A stretch of DNA of 64,000 nucleotides from Parapristionchus giblindavisi (lineage: Eukaryota; Nematoda; Chromadorea; Rhabditida; Diplogasteridae), in contig CALSFV010000052.1 in the NCBI GenBank assembly GCA_943737045.1, positions 655,629 to 719,628 of the forward strand, read 5' to 3'. This document shows positions 1 to 10,297 of the stretch, in pieces (position 1 is the first letter of the stretch; each line of letters begins with the position of its first letter). The translations under genes and the position numbers were made by a program. The notes beneath the pieces are model-generated. The model made no database searches. It saw nothing but the letters and a program-made list of their open reading frames with translations, and was not told the DNA's origin.

Positions 1-828
1 ATCTACAAAGAAAGGGCTTTCTAATAAGCTATGAACCGTCGTGTTTCGCCGAATTAAGGCGAGTGAGACTCCTTGTAAATCATTTTCATTTATGATCGAA
101 ATTCGGCTAAATTGGGTGGTTGTGTGCCGCTAGCGATAATGGTGTAATGACACGTATGGTGTAATGCCCCCGTAAAAATACGTTTAAGTTGAAATTTAAA
201 TTTTTTTGGAGTGCCACTCAAAAATTAGCCTTTTTTAAACAATTTTCAGTTTGAATGCCCCCGACCCCTGTAGAATTGTGGAGCATTTTAACTCCTCTCT
301 CTTTCTTTCTTTATAATTCAATTCATGTTTCACGAGCATGTATGCTGCAAGTCATGCGCGGACATTGAGGTTTACTAGAAGTCATACATTGGCGGGTATT
401 GCCGCTGGAAATGAAAATCGGGTTGGTCAGGTGCCAAAATCAGGTAGGTTTGACACAAAAATGTGATTTTCAAGTGAATTTTGCCCAAATCGTTTTTAAT
501 TTTTCAGTGAATTTTGGTTTAATCGGGTGGGTTTTGTGCCAAAATCGGGAGGGTATTGCTGTCCACGTATGCTAGTAGTAGTAGTTTTACTGATAAATTG
601 GATACAAAGTACATTCACAGCTGATTTACAAGCAGCTACACCCTTATAATCTGTGGCCGTATGCAAGAACAATTGGAAAACCGTTTTCCCGGAAAATGTG
701 ACAACATTAGCATAGGCGGAGGATTTTTGGAAAACGCCTCCGCCTACGCTAATGACGTCACGTTTTCCCGGAAAACGGTTCTTGCATACGACCACTGGTC
801 TAGCCCATATTAACATTCCAGTATAAAC

Positions 829-1151
829 CTCTTTGGCAATTGTTTCTCCCGCCTTTACACCATCCATGCCATGAAGGGTTGATCCACCGAGGACTACCAC
901 GAAGTCGCCCGATGCGACGATCTCCACACTGCAAATTGATATGAATATATTTCAAAGGAAGACAGAATATGAATCAGTACTTAATGATTTATTCAAAAGA
1001 AGCAGAAAAAACGAAAATCTAAAAAAAACCCAACATTATGTACTAGATGTGTTTGACACGATGCCAATATGACGCTACCGTACCTTCATGAAGTTATCCA
1101 CTGTAACGATCTCGTGGTTCTCCCTGTACTCGATATCCTTGAGGCGGAGTC
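829..1151 (-). pseudogene. Mirror copy of two exons in the left palindrome arm
   Basis: Minus-strand positions 829-928 and 1079-1150 are the mirror of the plus-strand exons at 3029-3128 and 2807-2878 (coordinate sum 3957), with the same splice-site neighbourhoods. They carry the same VEIVASGDF and LRLKDIEYRE coding segments. Without the downstream exons, which exist only to the right of the palindrome, this copy cannot make the same product inside the window. It is either a duplicated gene fragment or a complete inverted gene copy whose other exons lie to the left. Confidence 0.6.
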
Positions 1152-1306
1152 TGTAAACCACACAATCAGTTAAATAAATAGGAAGAAAACGTATGATTAA
1201 AGGTATATTTTAATCTCGAGATAAGATTTTCCCGAAATACAAAGAAAAGTACAGTGTACATATTTTTGGCGAGTATGATTCCGATAACAAGTTCTCGTAT
1301 TACAAG

Positions 1307-1424
1307 TTAAAGTGACACTCCTAGCTAATTTGAAAATATCCGCTCTGACCACACCCTCTCGCTCCTGGTTGTCTACAAACTATTGTGATTGCGGAGAGTA
1401 AAATTAGATTGGGGTGTGTCTTTA
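1307..1424. mobile_element. M1 MITE copy in the palindrome arm (mirror at 2533-2650)
   Basis: TTAAAGTGACACTCCTAGCT and GATTGGGGTGTGTCTTTA with GCGGAGAGTAAAATTAG. The copy predates the inverted duplication, since both arms carry it. Confidence 0.75.
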
Positions 1425-2806
1425 GCAGCTGTAAAAAGTTAACCGCTACAAGTCTGTATAGAATAAGAGTAGAAATAGCTAACCGATTGGTCGCAGGCGA
1501 TATTTTGATGATGTCTCTGTAGAGGACGAATGCACTGTTTTATGGTCTTGGGCATAACGGGGCTCACGAGAGCCTAAATTTTAACTACTACATTGTTGTA
1601 AAAAGTAAATAACGAAGGTCCTATTAGAATAATCAGTAAACCGATTTTCCCGATTTTGACAGTGTACCCCATACACGCATGCAATTCAGACTTTTATCAA
1701 AGCCACATTTTAGCAGCACAATATTAACAAAGATTGACCTAGATTAATGAACAAATACCTCAAAAAGTAGACGAGGGTATTTCGATAAAACAGCCCTCGC
1801 GGAGAGGAAAACGGCCTCTCGACCGGCGAGGCTCGCGAGTGCGGAGAGAGCGAGCATCTGAAAAACAAATTTACACTGCAATACACACTAAAATCGTTGT
1901 AATTTAAATTTACGCAAAATAGCGAAAAAAATGAAGTCTATTATGGTGTATAAAGTGTGCGTTGATGGGTTCCGACTGTTCCGTTATTTAGACTTGCGTT
2001 CCGCACTCTATTACACCATAATTCCTTTCGTTAAATTTTTAAAAATATTTAAATTACAACGATTTTAGTGTGTATTGCAGTGTAAATTTGTTTTTCAGAT
2101 GCTCGCTCTCTCCGCACTCTCGAGCCTCGCTGGTCGAGAGGCCGTTTTCCTCTCCGCGAGGGCTGTTTTATCGAAATACCCTCGTCTACTTTTTGAGGTA
2201 TTTGTTCATTAATCTAGGTCAATCTTTGTTAATATTGTGCTGCTAAAATGTGGCTTTGATAAAAGTCTGAATTGCATGCGTTGTATGGGGTACACTGTCA
2301 AAATCGGGAAAATCGGTTTACTGATTATTCTAATAGGACCTTCGTTATTTACTTTTTACAACAATGTAGTAGTTAAAATTTAGGCTCTCGTGAGCCCCGT
2401 TATGCCCAAGACCATAAAACAGTGCATTCGTCCTCTACAGAGACATCATCAAAATATCGCCTGCGACCAATCGGTTAGCTATTTCTACTCTTATTCTATA
2501 CAGACTTGTAGCGGTTAACTTTTTACAGCTGCTAAAGACACACCCCAATCTAATTTTACTCTCCGCAATCACAATAGTTAGTAGACAACCAGGAGCGAGA
2601 GGGTGTGGTCAGAGCGGATATTTTCAAATTAGCTAGGAGTGTCACTTTAACTTGTAATACGAGAACTTGTTATCGGAATCATACTCGCCAAAAATATGTA
2701 CACTGTACTTTTCTTTGTATTTCGGGAAAATCTTATCTCGAGATTAAAATATACCTTTAATCATACGTTTTCTTCCTATTTATTTAACTGATTGTGTGGT
2801 TTACAG

Positions 2807-5587
2807 ACTCCGCCTCAAGGATATCGAGTACAGGGAGAACCACGAGATCGTTACAGTGGATAACTTCATGAAGGTACGGTAGCGTCATATTGGCATCGTG
2901 TCAAACACATCTAGTACATAATGTTGGGTTTTTTTTAGATTTTCGTTTTTTCTGCTTCTTTTGAATAAATCATTAAGTACTGATTCATATTCTGTCTTCC
3001 TTTGAAATATATTCATATCAATTTGCAGTGTGGAGATCGTCGCATCGGGCGACTTCGTGGTAGTCCTCGGTGGATCAACCCTTCATGGCATGGATGGTGT
3101 AAAGGCGGGAGAAACAATTGCCAAAGAGGTTTATACTGGAATGTTAATATGGGCTAGACCAGTGGTCGTATGCAAGAACCGTTTTCCGGGAAAACGTGAC
3201 GTCATTAGCGTAGGCGGAGGCGTTTTCCAAAAATCCTCCGCCTATGCTAATGTTGTCACATTTTCCGGGAAAACGGTTTTCCAATTGTTCTTGCATACGG
3301 CCACAGATTATAAGGGTGTAGCTGCTTGTAAATCAGCTGTGAATGTACTTTGTATCCAATTTATCAGTAAAACTACTACTACTAGCATACGTGGACAGCA
3401 ATACCCTCCCGATTTTGGCACAAAACCCACCCGATTAAACCAAAATTCACTGAAAAATTAAAAACGATTTGGGCAAAATTCACTTGAAAATCACATTTTT
3501 GTGTCAAACCTACCTGATTTTGGCACCTGACCAACCCGATTTTCATTTCCAGCGGCAATACCCGCCAATGTATGACTTCTAGTAAACCTCAATGTCCGCG
3601 CATGACTTGCAGCATACATGCTCGTGAAACATGAATTGAATTATAAAGAAAGAAAGAGAGAGGAGTTAAAATGCTCCACAATTCTACAGGGGTCGGGGGC
3701 ATTCAAACTGAAAATTGTTTAAAAAAGGCTAATTTTTGAGTGGCACTCCAAAAAAATTTAAATTTCAACTTAAACGTATTTTTACGGGGGCATTACACCA
3801 TACGTGTCATTACACCATTATCGCTAGCGGCACACAACCACCCAATTTAGCCGAATTTCGATCATAAATGAAAATGATTTACAAGGAGTCTCACTCGCCT
3901 TAATTCGGCGAAACACGACGGTTCATAGCTTATTAGAAAGCCCTTTCTTTGTAGATTAAGAAGGTGTGCTTAAAAAATTCTGAACGGCTCTGTACCCGGA
4001 CTTTAAAAAATTCAAAGTTTGTGCAATTTTTTCAACGAAATTGTCGTGTAATGGCCATGCAATTACCGTGAAATAATGTGGTAGTTCTGCGCACTACCTC
4101 TCCGAGCTAGTGGTGGCGTAGAGGCAAAGATGCCGCTTACAATTTTTGCGCGGCGCGTTCGATCTCCGCCGACGGGACTTGTTTTGCACGATTTTTACAC
4201 TTGAATTTTTATGTTTATTTTTAAAAAAAATTCCCAATGTGCTTACTAATATCCATTTTATATTCCATATATAATTTTTAAATAAATGAATTCTCTGTTA
4301 TATAATAATGTATGGATGAGAGATAGCAATAAGATCTTAAGGCATGATAACAATAGGATATTTCTTAAAACAGTATTAAAAACAGTATTAAAAAAAGCTA
4401 ATTTTCCCTTGGTTGAGTAGTAATTATATATGATTTAAAATAAACATAAAAAATCAAGTGTAAAAATCGTGCTAAACAAGTCGCGTCGGCGGGATCGAAC
4501 TCGCCGCGCAAAAATTGAATGCGGCATCTTTGCCACTACGCCACAACTAGCTCGGAGAGGCAGCGCGCAGAACTACCACATTATTTCACGGTAATTGCAT
4601 GGCCATTACACGACAATTTCGTTGAAAAAATTGCACAAACTTTGAATTTTTTAAAGTCCGGGTGCAGAGCCGTTCAGAATTTTTTAAGCACACCTTCTTA
4701 ATCTACGGAGAAAGGGCTTTCTTATTGGCTATGAATCGTCGCGTTTCGCCGAATTAAAGCGAATGAGACTCCTTGTTAGGCAAAATTAACTCGAAAATGA
4801 TATTTTGCTTCCCACTCCCCCGACTTTTGCGTCCGGCCCACCCGATTTTAATTTCCAGCGGAAAAGATTGCCCACGTATGCATTACACCCAATTTCGGAA
4901 AGAAGCCCTAATTTTACAGGGAGTTATTGGATTCAAATTATTTATCATAATATATCCCCAATTTAATATACTTTTCCAGTGACTGGCTCAGCATGCTTTC
5001 CGTCAACCATGCCCTATCGACTTCATCATCATCTTCGCTAATACGAAGAGAGCTTCTTCTCGTCCGGAAGGCAATGATATAAGGTAATTAATCGATATAT
5101 AGTAGCACATCGATCAACTGACATTGCTTATACGATACTGGCCACTGTTAAAGTGACCCGGAAACGAAAAGAAGTTAATCACTTATAGAAGACCTTGAAA
5201 TTTTGATTTGCTATATATAATTCATATATTTTAAAAAAATCATATATTATCTGCAATAACATTTTATTACATAGCCAATATTACCAAGGTAACAAAGGAC
5301 GACGTCACAATTTTGTTGTTTTTATTTGGTTTTACTGAAGTGTTGGCTCTATCCATAACTACGAATATGCGAAAAAAATATGCGATTTTTTTGCGGAACG
5401 AGGTTGCCCTATGGTATTCTTTTTCGTTCGTTGGTTTGGCTAGAGCTAACTCCCTCGGTTAAAAAGCCTCCTGCATAGGCGGGAGCTCAATGTTCGAAAA
5501 ACGTCCTGGGTTCTTCTAGAAGCGCTGCCAGGTGCTGTATTCTTGAGGGGGGGGGGAGAGAGAGAGAAAAGAGGAAGAGAGAGAGAG

Positions 5588-5648
<61 letters not shown>

Positions 5649-8335
5649 GGACAGATATTGTGTGAGTGTAGAGAGCGCGCGAGTTGTGTTTTTAACACGA
5701 AAATTTACGTCGACAAACTCTGCTTATATGCATGAGGCCGCTTGCGTAAGAATCAACTAAAATCAGTGAATTCTGGCACAGTCAACAAATCAAATTTTGG
5801 TGATCGGGGTTCTCAAGGGTTCTGATGACGATGGTCATTTTTATTTGTACATAGATCCACTTTGAGGCCAGACGACGTCGCGTTGAAATCGCGTTTTTAG
5901 TCATTTCTCGTCACATGTTGATGGTACAATCTGTAGATTATTATATGAGGCCGTTTGCGTAAGTCTCGACTAAGTGTCGGCACAGTCAAAAAATCAGACT
6001 GTGGGTATCGGGGTTCTCAAGAGTGCTGATGACGATGGTCATGTTCATTTTGCACCTAGAGCCACCGTTGAGGCCAGACGACGTAGTGTTGAAATCGCAT
6101 TTTTAGAATTTTCTCTTCACCCAATCGTGCTAAAATTTGTAGATTATGCCCCAAGGGCAGAATTCGATGGCCATCATCACACCTGTCCAATTCATTTTTC
6201 AAGAGAAAGTTTCAAAAATTTTTTAAATGTGAATTTCTCTCAAAGTCAATAGTGTTTTTTTGCGAGATACATAGATCGGACTGGAATGGTTTCATGTTTC
6301 CATAAAAATTTTTGAGCCAATTTGACTACCTTATTTTCGAGAAAATCAACTTTTAGTGCAGCCATTTTGCCGTTGAAGTGGTTGCAAGAGGCGAGAGAGT
6401 ATGATGGTGTAAGAGAGCAGAGAGATACAATCCCGTCCACCCCCTTCCTTCCCATGTTGGTCGCCTCGCCTGCCTCTCTGCTCTCTCGTATCACCACACT
6501 CTCTCGCCCGTTGCCTCCATTCCAACGCCAAAATTACTGTATTCAAAGTTGATTTTCTCGGAAATGAAGTAGTGAAATTGGCTGAAATTTTTTCTATGGA
6601 AACATTAAGCCATTCCGGTCCGATCTATATATCTCGCAAAAAACACTTTTGACTTTGAGAGAAATTCAAATTTTGAAAATGTTCGTCATCAAATTCTGCC
6701 CTTGGGGGCATAATCTACAAATTTTAGCGCGATCGCATGACTAGAAAATTCTGAAAATGCGATTTTGACGCGTCTTCGTCTGGCCTCAACGGTGGCTCTA
6801 TGTGCAAAATGAACATGACCATCGTCATCAGCGCCCTTGAGAACCCCGATCCCCACATTTTGATTCTTTGACTGTGCCAGATTTCGCATATTTTGGTCGA
6901 GTCTTACGCAAACGGCCTCATATATTCTCCGGGGCTGAATTTGATGGCGATCACGCCTGCCTAATTCATTTTTCATGAACAATTTTCTGAGGTTTTAAAA
7001 ATTTGAATTTCTCTCAAAGGCAGAAGTGTATTGCGAAGCTACATAGGTCGGATCGGAATGGTTTTATAGCCTCATTGAAAAAATTTCGGCCAATTTCCGG
7101 AAGACATTTTAGTCAAAATCAACTCAAGTGTAATCATTTTGAGCTGGGGTGGAGGCAAAAGGCGAGAGTGTGGTGGTGCGAGAGAGTAGAGAGGAATTGT
7201 CTTCCGTCCACTCCCTAACTTCCGATATTGGTCGCCTCACCTGCCTTTTTTTAAATTTTCTGATTTTTTTCATGGGGCCCTGAAACCATTCCGGTCCGAT
7301 CAATGTATCTCGCAAAGTACACTTTTGCCTTAGAGAGAAATTCAAATTTTGAAAATTTCAGAAACTTTTTCATGGAAACTGAATTAGACAGGCGTGATCG
7401 CAATAAAATTCTGCACCGGAGGTTATAGTCAGCAAATTTTACCATCCACGTGTGACGAGAAATGACTAAATCGCGATTTCAACCCGACGTCATCTGGCCT
7501 CAACGGTCGTTCTAGGTGCAAAATGAACATGACCATCGTCATCAGCATTCTAGGGAACACCGATCCCCAAAATTTGATATTCACTGTGCTGGTACATAGT
7601 CGAGTCTTAAGTAAACGGCCTCATATACCAGGGCTGTGCGGAAAATACGTTTTTGGATTATTTCTGAAAGTATTTCTTTAAAAATTCGCAAAATTCCGGT
7701 AAAAATCAAAATTCGCTTTTGTACACGACCTCATTCACTGTTTCCATACCAATATTCCTCATTACAATGCATTTAGATGAAAGTTTAGAATGTTTTAATT
7801 CGTAGTGCAAAATAGGCCTTTTGAATTTCGATAAAATATTCGTAAGAAATTCTGGAATGCGATATCTGTCCTTCCGGTCATTTTTCCGGCTTCGTACCTG
7901 ACCATAAAAATCAGTAAAAATTTCAGAGCGATTCGATTATTTTGAACAGTTTTTTTTCTGTCGCAAAATGGTCTCATTTTCCTACTTTTTTTACAGGAGA
8001 TCCGTGACAGTTAGTTAGTCGATAATGAAAATGAGTTGGGGGGGGGGCGGTGGATCCTCACATGATGAGGGTATGTAAATGTACCGATAAAGTGCAAATC
8101 GTTAATGCATCAACTATATGCAAGTGCAAGTGATTTATATTAATAATATTGCATTGTAGAAGGAGAACGCTTCCAACTTTAATGGCGAATTCACGAATGA
8201 GAAGACGCGATTATCGTTGGTCACGGTACGGTAAATTTGTGCAATCTATTTATTGATTGAAATTTCGAATTGTTGGCTATGGTAATCAAATGTTTTTTTT
8301 CGTTTCAGGACAACCTTGTCATGGGCGCCCACTAG
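2807..8335 (+). CDS. Unrecognised multi-exon gene, partial 3' portion, interrupted by repeats
   Basis: I do not recognise the protein. Exons with strong coding character are 2807-2878, 3029-3128, 4992-5083, 8160-8225 and 8309-8335, ending in TAG at 8333-8335. The first two join in phase if the donor is the GT at 2879, giving ...VDNFMKVRVEIVASGDF. The next exon joins in phase 0 through an acceptor at 4991 (HAFRQPCPIDFIIIFANTK...). The last two exons (KENASNFNGEF..., then DNLVMGAH and stop) are in phase with each other. Exon 4992-5083 ends in phase 2 while 8160 begins in phase 0, so an exon between them is missing from this model or was destroyed. That interval is full of R1 repeat. The first two exons lie in the right arm of the 3.95-kb palindrome and the rest lie outside it. 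The 5' end was not found. The 143-residue open frame over 3030-3461 is this exon running into intron and repeat. Confidence 0.5.
3164..3302. mobile_element. 139-bp foldback MITE (mirror copy at 655-793)
   Basis: The ends are inverted (GGTCGTATGCAAGAAC / GTTCTTGCATACGGCC), and an inner GGCGGAGG / CCTCCGCC pair makes almost the whole unit self-complementary. It lies in the intron after the exon at 3029-3128. A distant relative with GGTCGTATCC ends sits at 30375-30482. Confidence 0.7.
3882..4778. mobile_element. Foldback with tRNA-like modules in both arms
   Basis: About 3882-4250 pairs with about 4440-4778 (coordinate sum near 8657), leaving an AT-rich loop. Each arm contains a head-to-head sequence resembling RNA polymerase III box A and box B: TGGCGTAGAGGCAAAGATGC and GCGTTCGATCTCCGCC near 4115-4180, and the minus-strand counterpart near 4485-4545. 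The outer 75 bp of each arm also forms the palindrome end at 1-78. The element lies in an intron of the unrecognised 2807-8335 gene. Confidence 0.65.
4779..5545. other. Intronic stretch around exon 4992-5083, otherwise unique
   Basis: Apart from the exon at 4992-5083 I see no further coding signal or repeat family here. The sequence becomes AT-rich after 5200. Confidence 0.4.
5546..5648. repeat. GA-rich microsatellite
   Basis: Almost pure (GA)n flanked by G runs at both ends (5548-5557 and 5640-5647). The minus-strand Ser-Leu open frame here is a shadow of the dinucleotide repeat. Confidence 0.95.
5731..7626. mobile_element. R1 foldback element, outer copy, interrupted
   Basis: The left end (ATGAGGCCGCTTGCGTAAG, 5732-5750) and the right end (minus-strand ATATGAGGCCGTTTAC from 7626) are inverted copies of the R1 terminus. 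The body resumes after the inner insertion at 6924 with sequence homologous to the inner copy's own arm (GAATTTGATGGCGATCACGCC). The unit is non-coding and carries the segment GTTGAGGCCAGACGACG found in every R1 copy of the window. Confidence 0.75.
5943..6923. mobile_element. R1 foldback element, inner complete copy
   Basis: A 981-bp element with inverted ends ATATGAGGCCGTTTGCGTAA and matching arms of more than 300 bp. It is flanked by ATT on both sides (5940-5942 and 6924-6926), consistent with a short target duplication, and it interrupts an older R1 copy. It contains GC-richer segments with gcgagag motifs near 6385 and 6490. Short overlapping open frames on both strands have no supporting features. 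Confidence 0.8.
7627..8159. other. Intronic AT-rich stretch with a G run
   Basis: No convincing exon. A (G)9 run lies near 8038-8047. The interval separates the repeat cluster from the last two exons of the 2807-8335 gene. Confidence 0.4.
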
Positions 8336-8624
8336 ACGCAGTTCCTACTTCGGCTTTTCGCTCGGACGACCTTAAATTTCCCACCCTGCCCTGACCCAAC
8401 GAAGCGAGCTCGCCGTTCAAACGCATCCTTGTACAGTATAATATTTTATTGAATATTACCTGGATCACGATTTTATGTTGTCTTACTGTATTATTTATTA
8501 TTGATTTTCCTATCAGTCCGTACTCCCAATTCCATCTCCCCACCTTTTCTTGCTCACGGAAACCACTTGGAATATCTCTACCCAAAATTGTGATCTTCTA
8601 GATATTAACCATTGATAATAGTCA

Positions 8625-9395
8625 AAGTTGCCAATATTGACGGCGTCAAATTTGGGCCAATAATGACGGCGTCATTTTTGGCCCATTATTGACGACGTCA
8701 ATGTTGGCAAAATCCGAGTGACCCTTTCTGCCAATTATGACGGCGTCAAAATTGGGCCAATAATGACGGCGTCAAGTTTGGCCCATTATTGACGGCGTCA
8801 ATGTTGGCAAATTCTGAGTGACCCTTTCTGCCAATAATGACGGCGTCAATGTTGGCAAAATCTGAGTGACCCTTTCTGCCAATAATGACGGCGTCAACAT
8901 TGGGCCAATAATGACGGCGTCATTTTTGGCCCATTATTGACGGCGTCAATGTTGGCAAAATCTGAGTGAACCTTTCTGCCAATAATGACGGCGTCAATGT
9001 TGGCAAAATCTGAGTGAAGCCTTTCTGCCAATAATGACGGCGTCAATGTTGGCAAAATCTGAGTGACCCTTTCTGCCAATAATGACGGCGTCAAATTTGG
9101 GCCAATAATGACGGCGTCATTTTTGGCCCATTATTGACGGCGTCAATGTTGGCAAATTCTGAGTGACCCTTTCTGCCAATAATGACGGCGTCAATGTTGG
9201 TAAAATCTGAGTGACCCTTTCTGCCAATAATGACGGCGACAACATTGGGCCAATAATGACGGCGTCATTTTTGGCCCATTATTGACGGCGTCAATGTTGG
9301 CAAATTCTGAGTGACCCTTTCTGCCAATAATGACGGCGTCAATGTTGGCAAAATCCGAGTGAAGCCTTTTCTGCCAATAATGACGCCATCAAAAA
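8625..9395. repeat. Satellite of 48-bp and longer units built on TGACGGCGTCA dyads
   Basis: The short unit is about 48 bp (TTTCTGCCAATAATGACGGC, then GTCAATGTTGGC, then AAAATCTGAGTGACCC). A longer unit of roughly 110 bp inserts an inverted GGGCCAATAATGACGGCGTC / GGCCCATTATTGACGGCGTC pair. Short and long units alternate irregularly. TGACGGCGTCA, or a one-base variant, occurs about twenty times in both long and short contexts. Diverged ATTATTGGC motifs continue to about 9850. Confidence 0.9.
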
Positions 9396-10297
9396 TGCCA
9401 TTTCCGAATTTTCCTGACCTTGCCTAATTAGAACATTGCATTATTGGCATCCTGTCCGGAAATGTAATTTGCCAAATTTGATCACAGAATTATTGGCGGA
9501 AATGATTTTCAACGTTTCCGCCAATTTTGCTGCTTTCAATATTGTCAACGTTCGATGCGCCAAAAACGAATGGATCATTATTGGTCATGCCAACATTTAC
9601 ATCGTCAAATTTGTCTCCATTTCCCGTGACAAAATGGCTACCGTCAATTTTGGCAACATCCCCTACCTCACCCACTTGCCAATTATTCAAGATGCATTAT
9701 TGGCAACAAAAAGTCTGCCAACATTGATCATTGATTATTTGTCATTTTCTTGTTTCTCACTGGAAGACAATAAATAAAGATTCATTATTGGCAATTGTAC
9801 AATTTCATACACATGGCAACATTGCACACTGCTTTATTGGCGTGCCAAATTCAACGACGTCAGAGTTGGCAAAAAACGCTCTTCATCTCATTCTACGCCA
9901 CTTTCTTATTCTAAGGCCTCTTATATCATCACGCAATATGAAAGATGTCGTTCGGTTCATGTGATAAATCTCTATCATTCTACCCGAACAGTCTTGTTCC
10001 GAAAAAACTCGAGGGTCTCCATCTTTAACGCATTTTTCGGTAGTCGCTCTGTAGCTCATCGGGAGTGGTTTTGGTATCGAGCAGTCAACAGAATATTTTC
10101 CTGAAATGACAAGGAATGCGCGTTCATCATTGCCATGTCGATATTTTTATTTGCATTTTTATAAATAGATTCCGGACTTTTGCACGGTACTTGAGCTCGA
10201 TAGACCCTGAAATTCTCTCTGTATGCATGCCGGGAGCACCAAACACTACAAAAAAATTTTCAATTTTTTTGACAATAGTAATTTTTATTTTTTTCAG
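9396..10297. other. Diverged satellite edge and 5' flank of the ZYG-11-like gene
   Basis: Scattered ATTATTGGC and GCCAACATT motifs to about 9850 are decayed satellite. An open piece at 10165-10215 (FRTFARYLSSIDPEILS) preceded by a TAG acceptor could be an upstream exon, but its phase does not join the exon at 10298. CTCGAGGGTCTCC near 10007 recurs near 43188. Confidence 0.35.

Larger units (their letters stand above)
1..3956. repeat. 3.95-kb near-perfect palindrome (inverted duplication)
   Basis: Base i matches the complement of base 3957-i over almost the whole interval, so the arms are about 1-1905 and 2052-3956. The centre (about 1906-2051) is not identical, but contains a small imperfect inverted repeat around 1940 and 2015. 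The arms differ at only a few places by eye: single-base changes near 1371, 1809 and 1818, and a one-base indel near 1675. Both arms carry the same two host-like exons, an M1 MITE and a 139-bp foldback. The left end coincides with the window edge, so the full extent is unknown. A recent inverted duplication and an assembly foldback artefact are both possible; the non-identical centre and the arm differences favour real DNA. Confidence 0.9.

Noticed and set aside
3030..3461. 143-residue open frame, identical on both palindrome arms
   Set aside because: The first third is a real exon (3029-3128), but the rest reads through a donor into intron and a foldback MITE; the full frame is not a protein.
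8625..9395. CRISPR-like array
   Set aside because: Spacers are themselves repeated, unit lengths vary, the setting is eukaryotic and no cas genes are present; it is a satellite.
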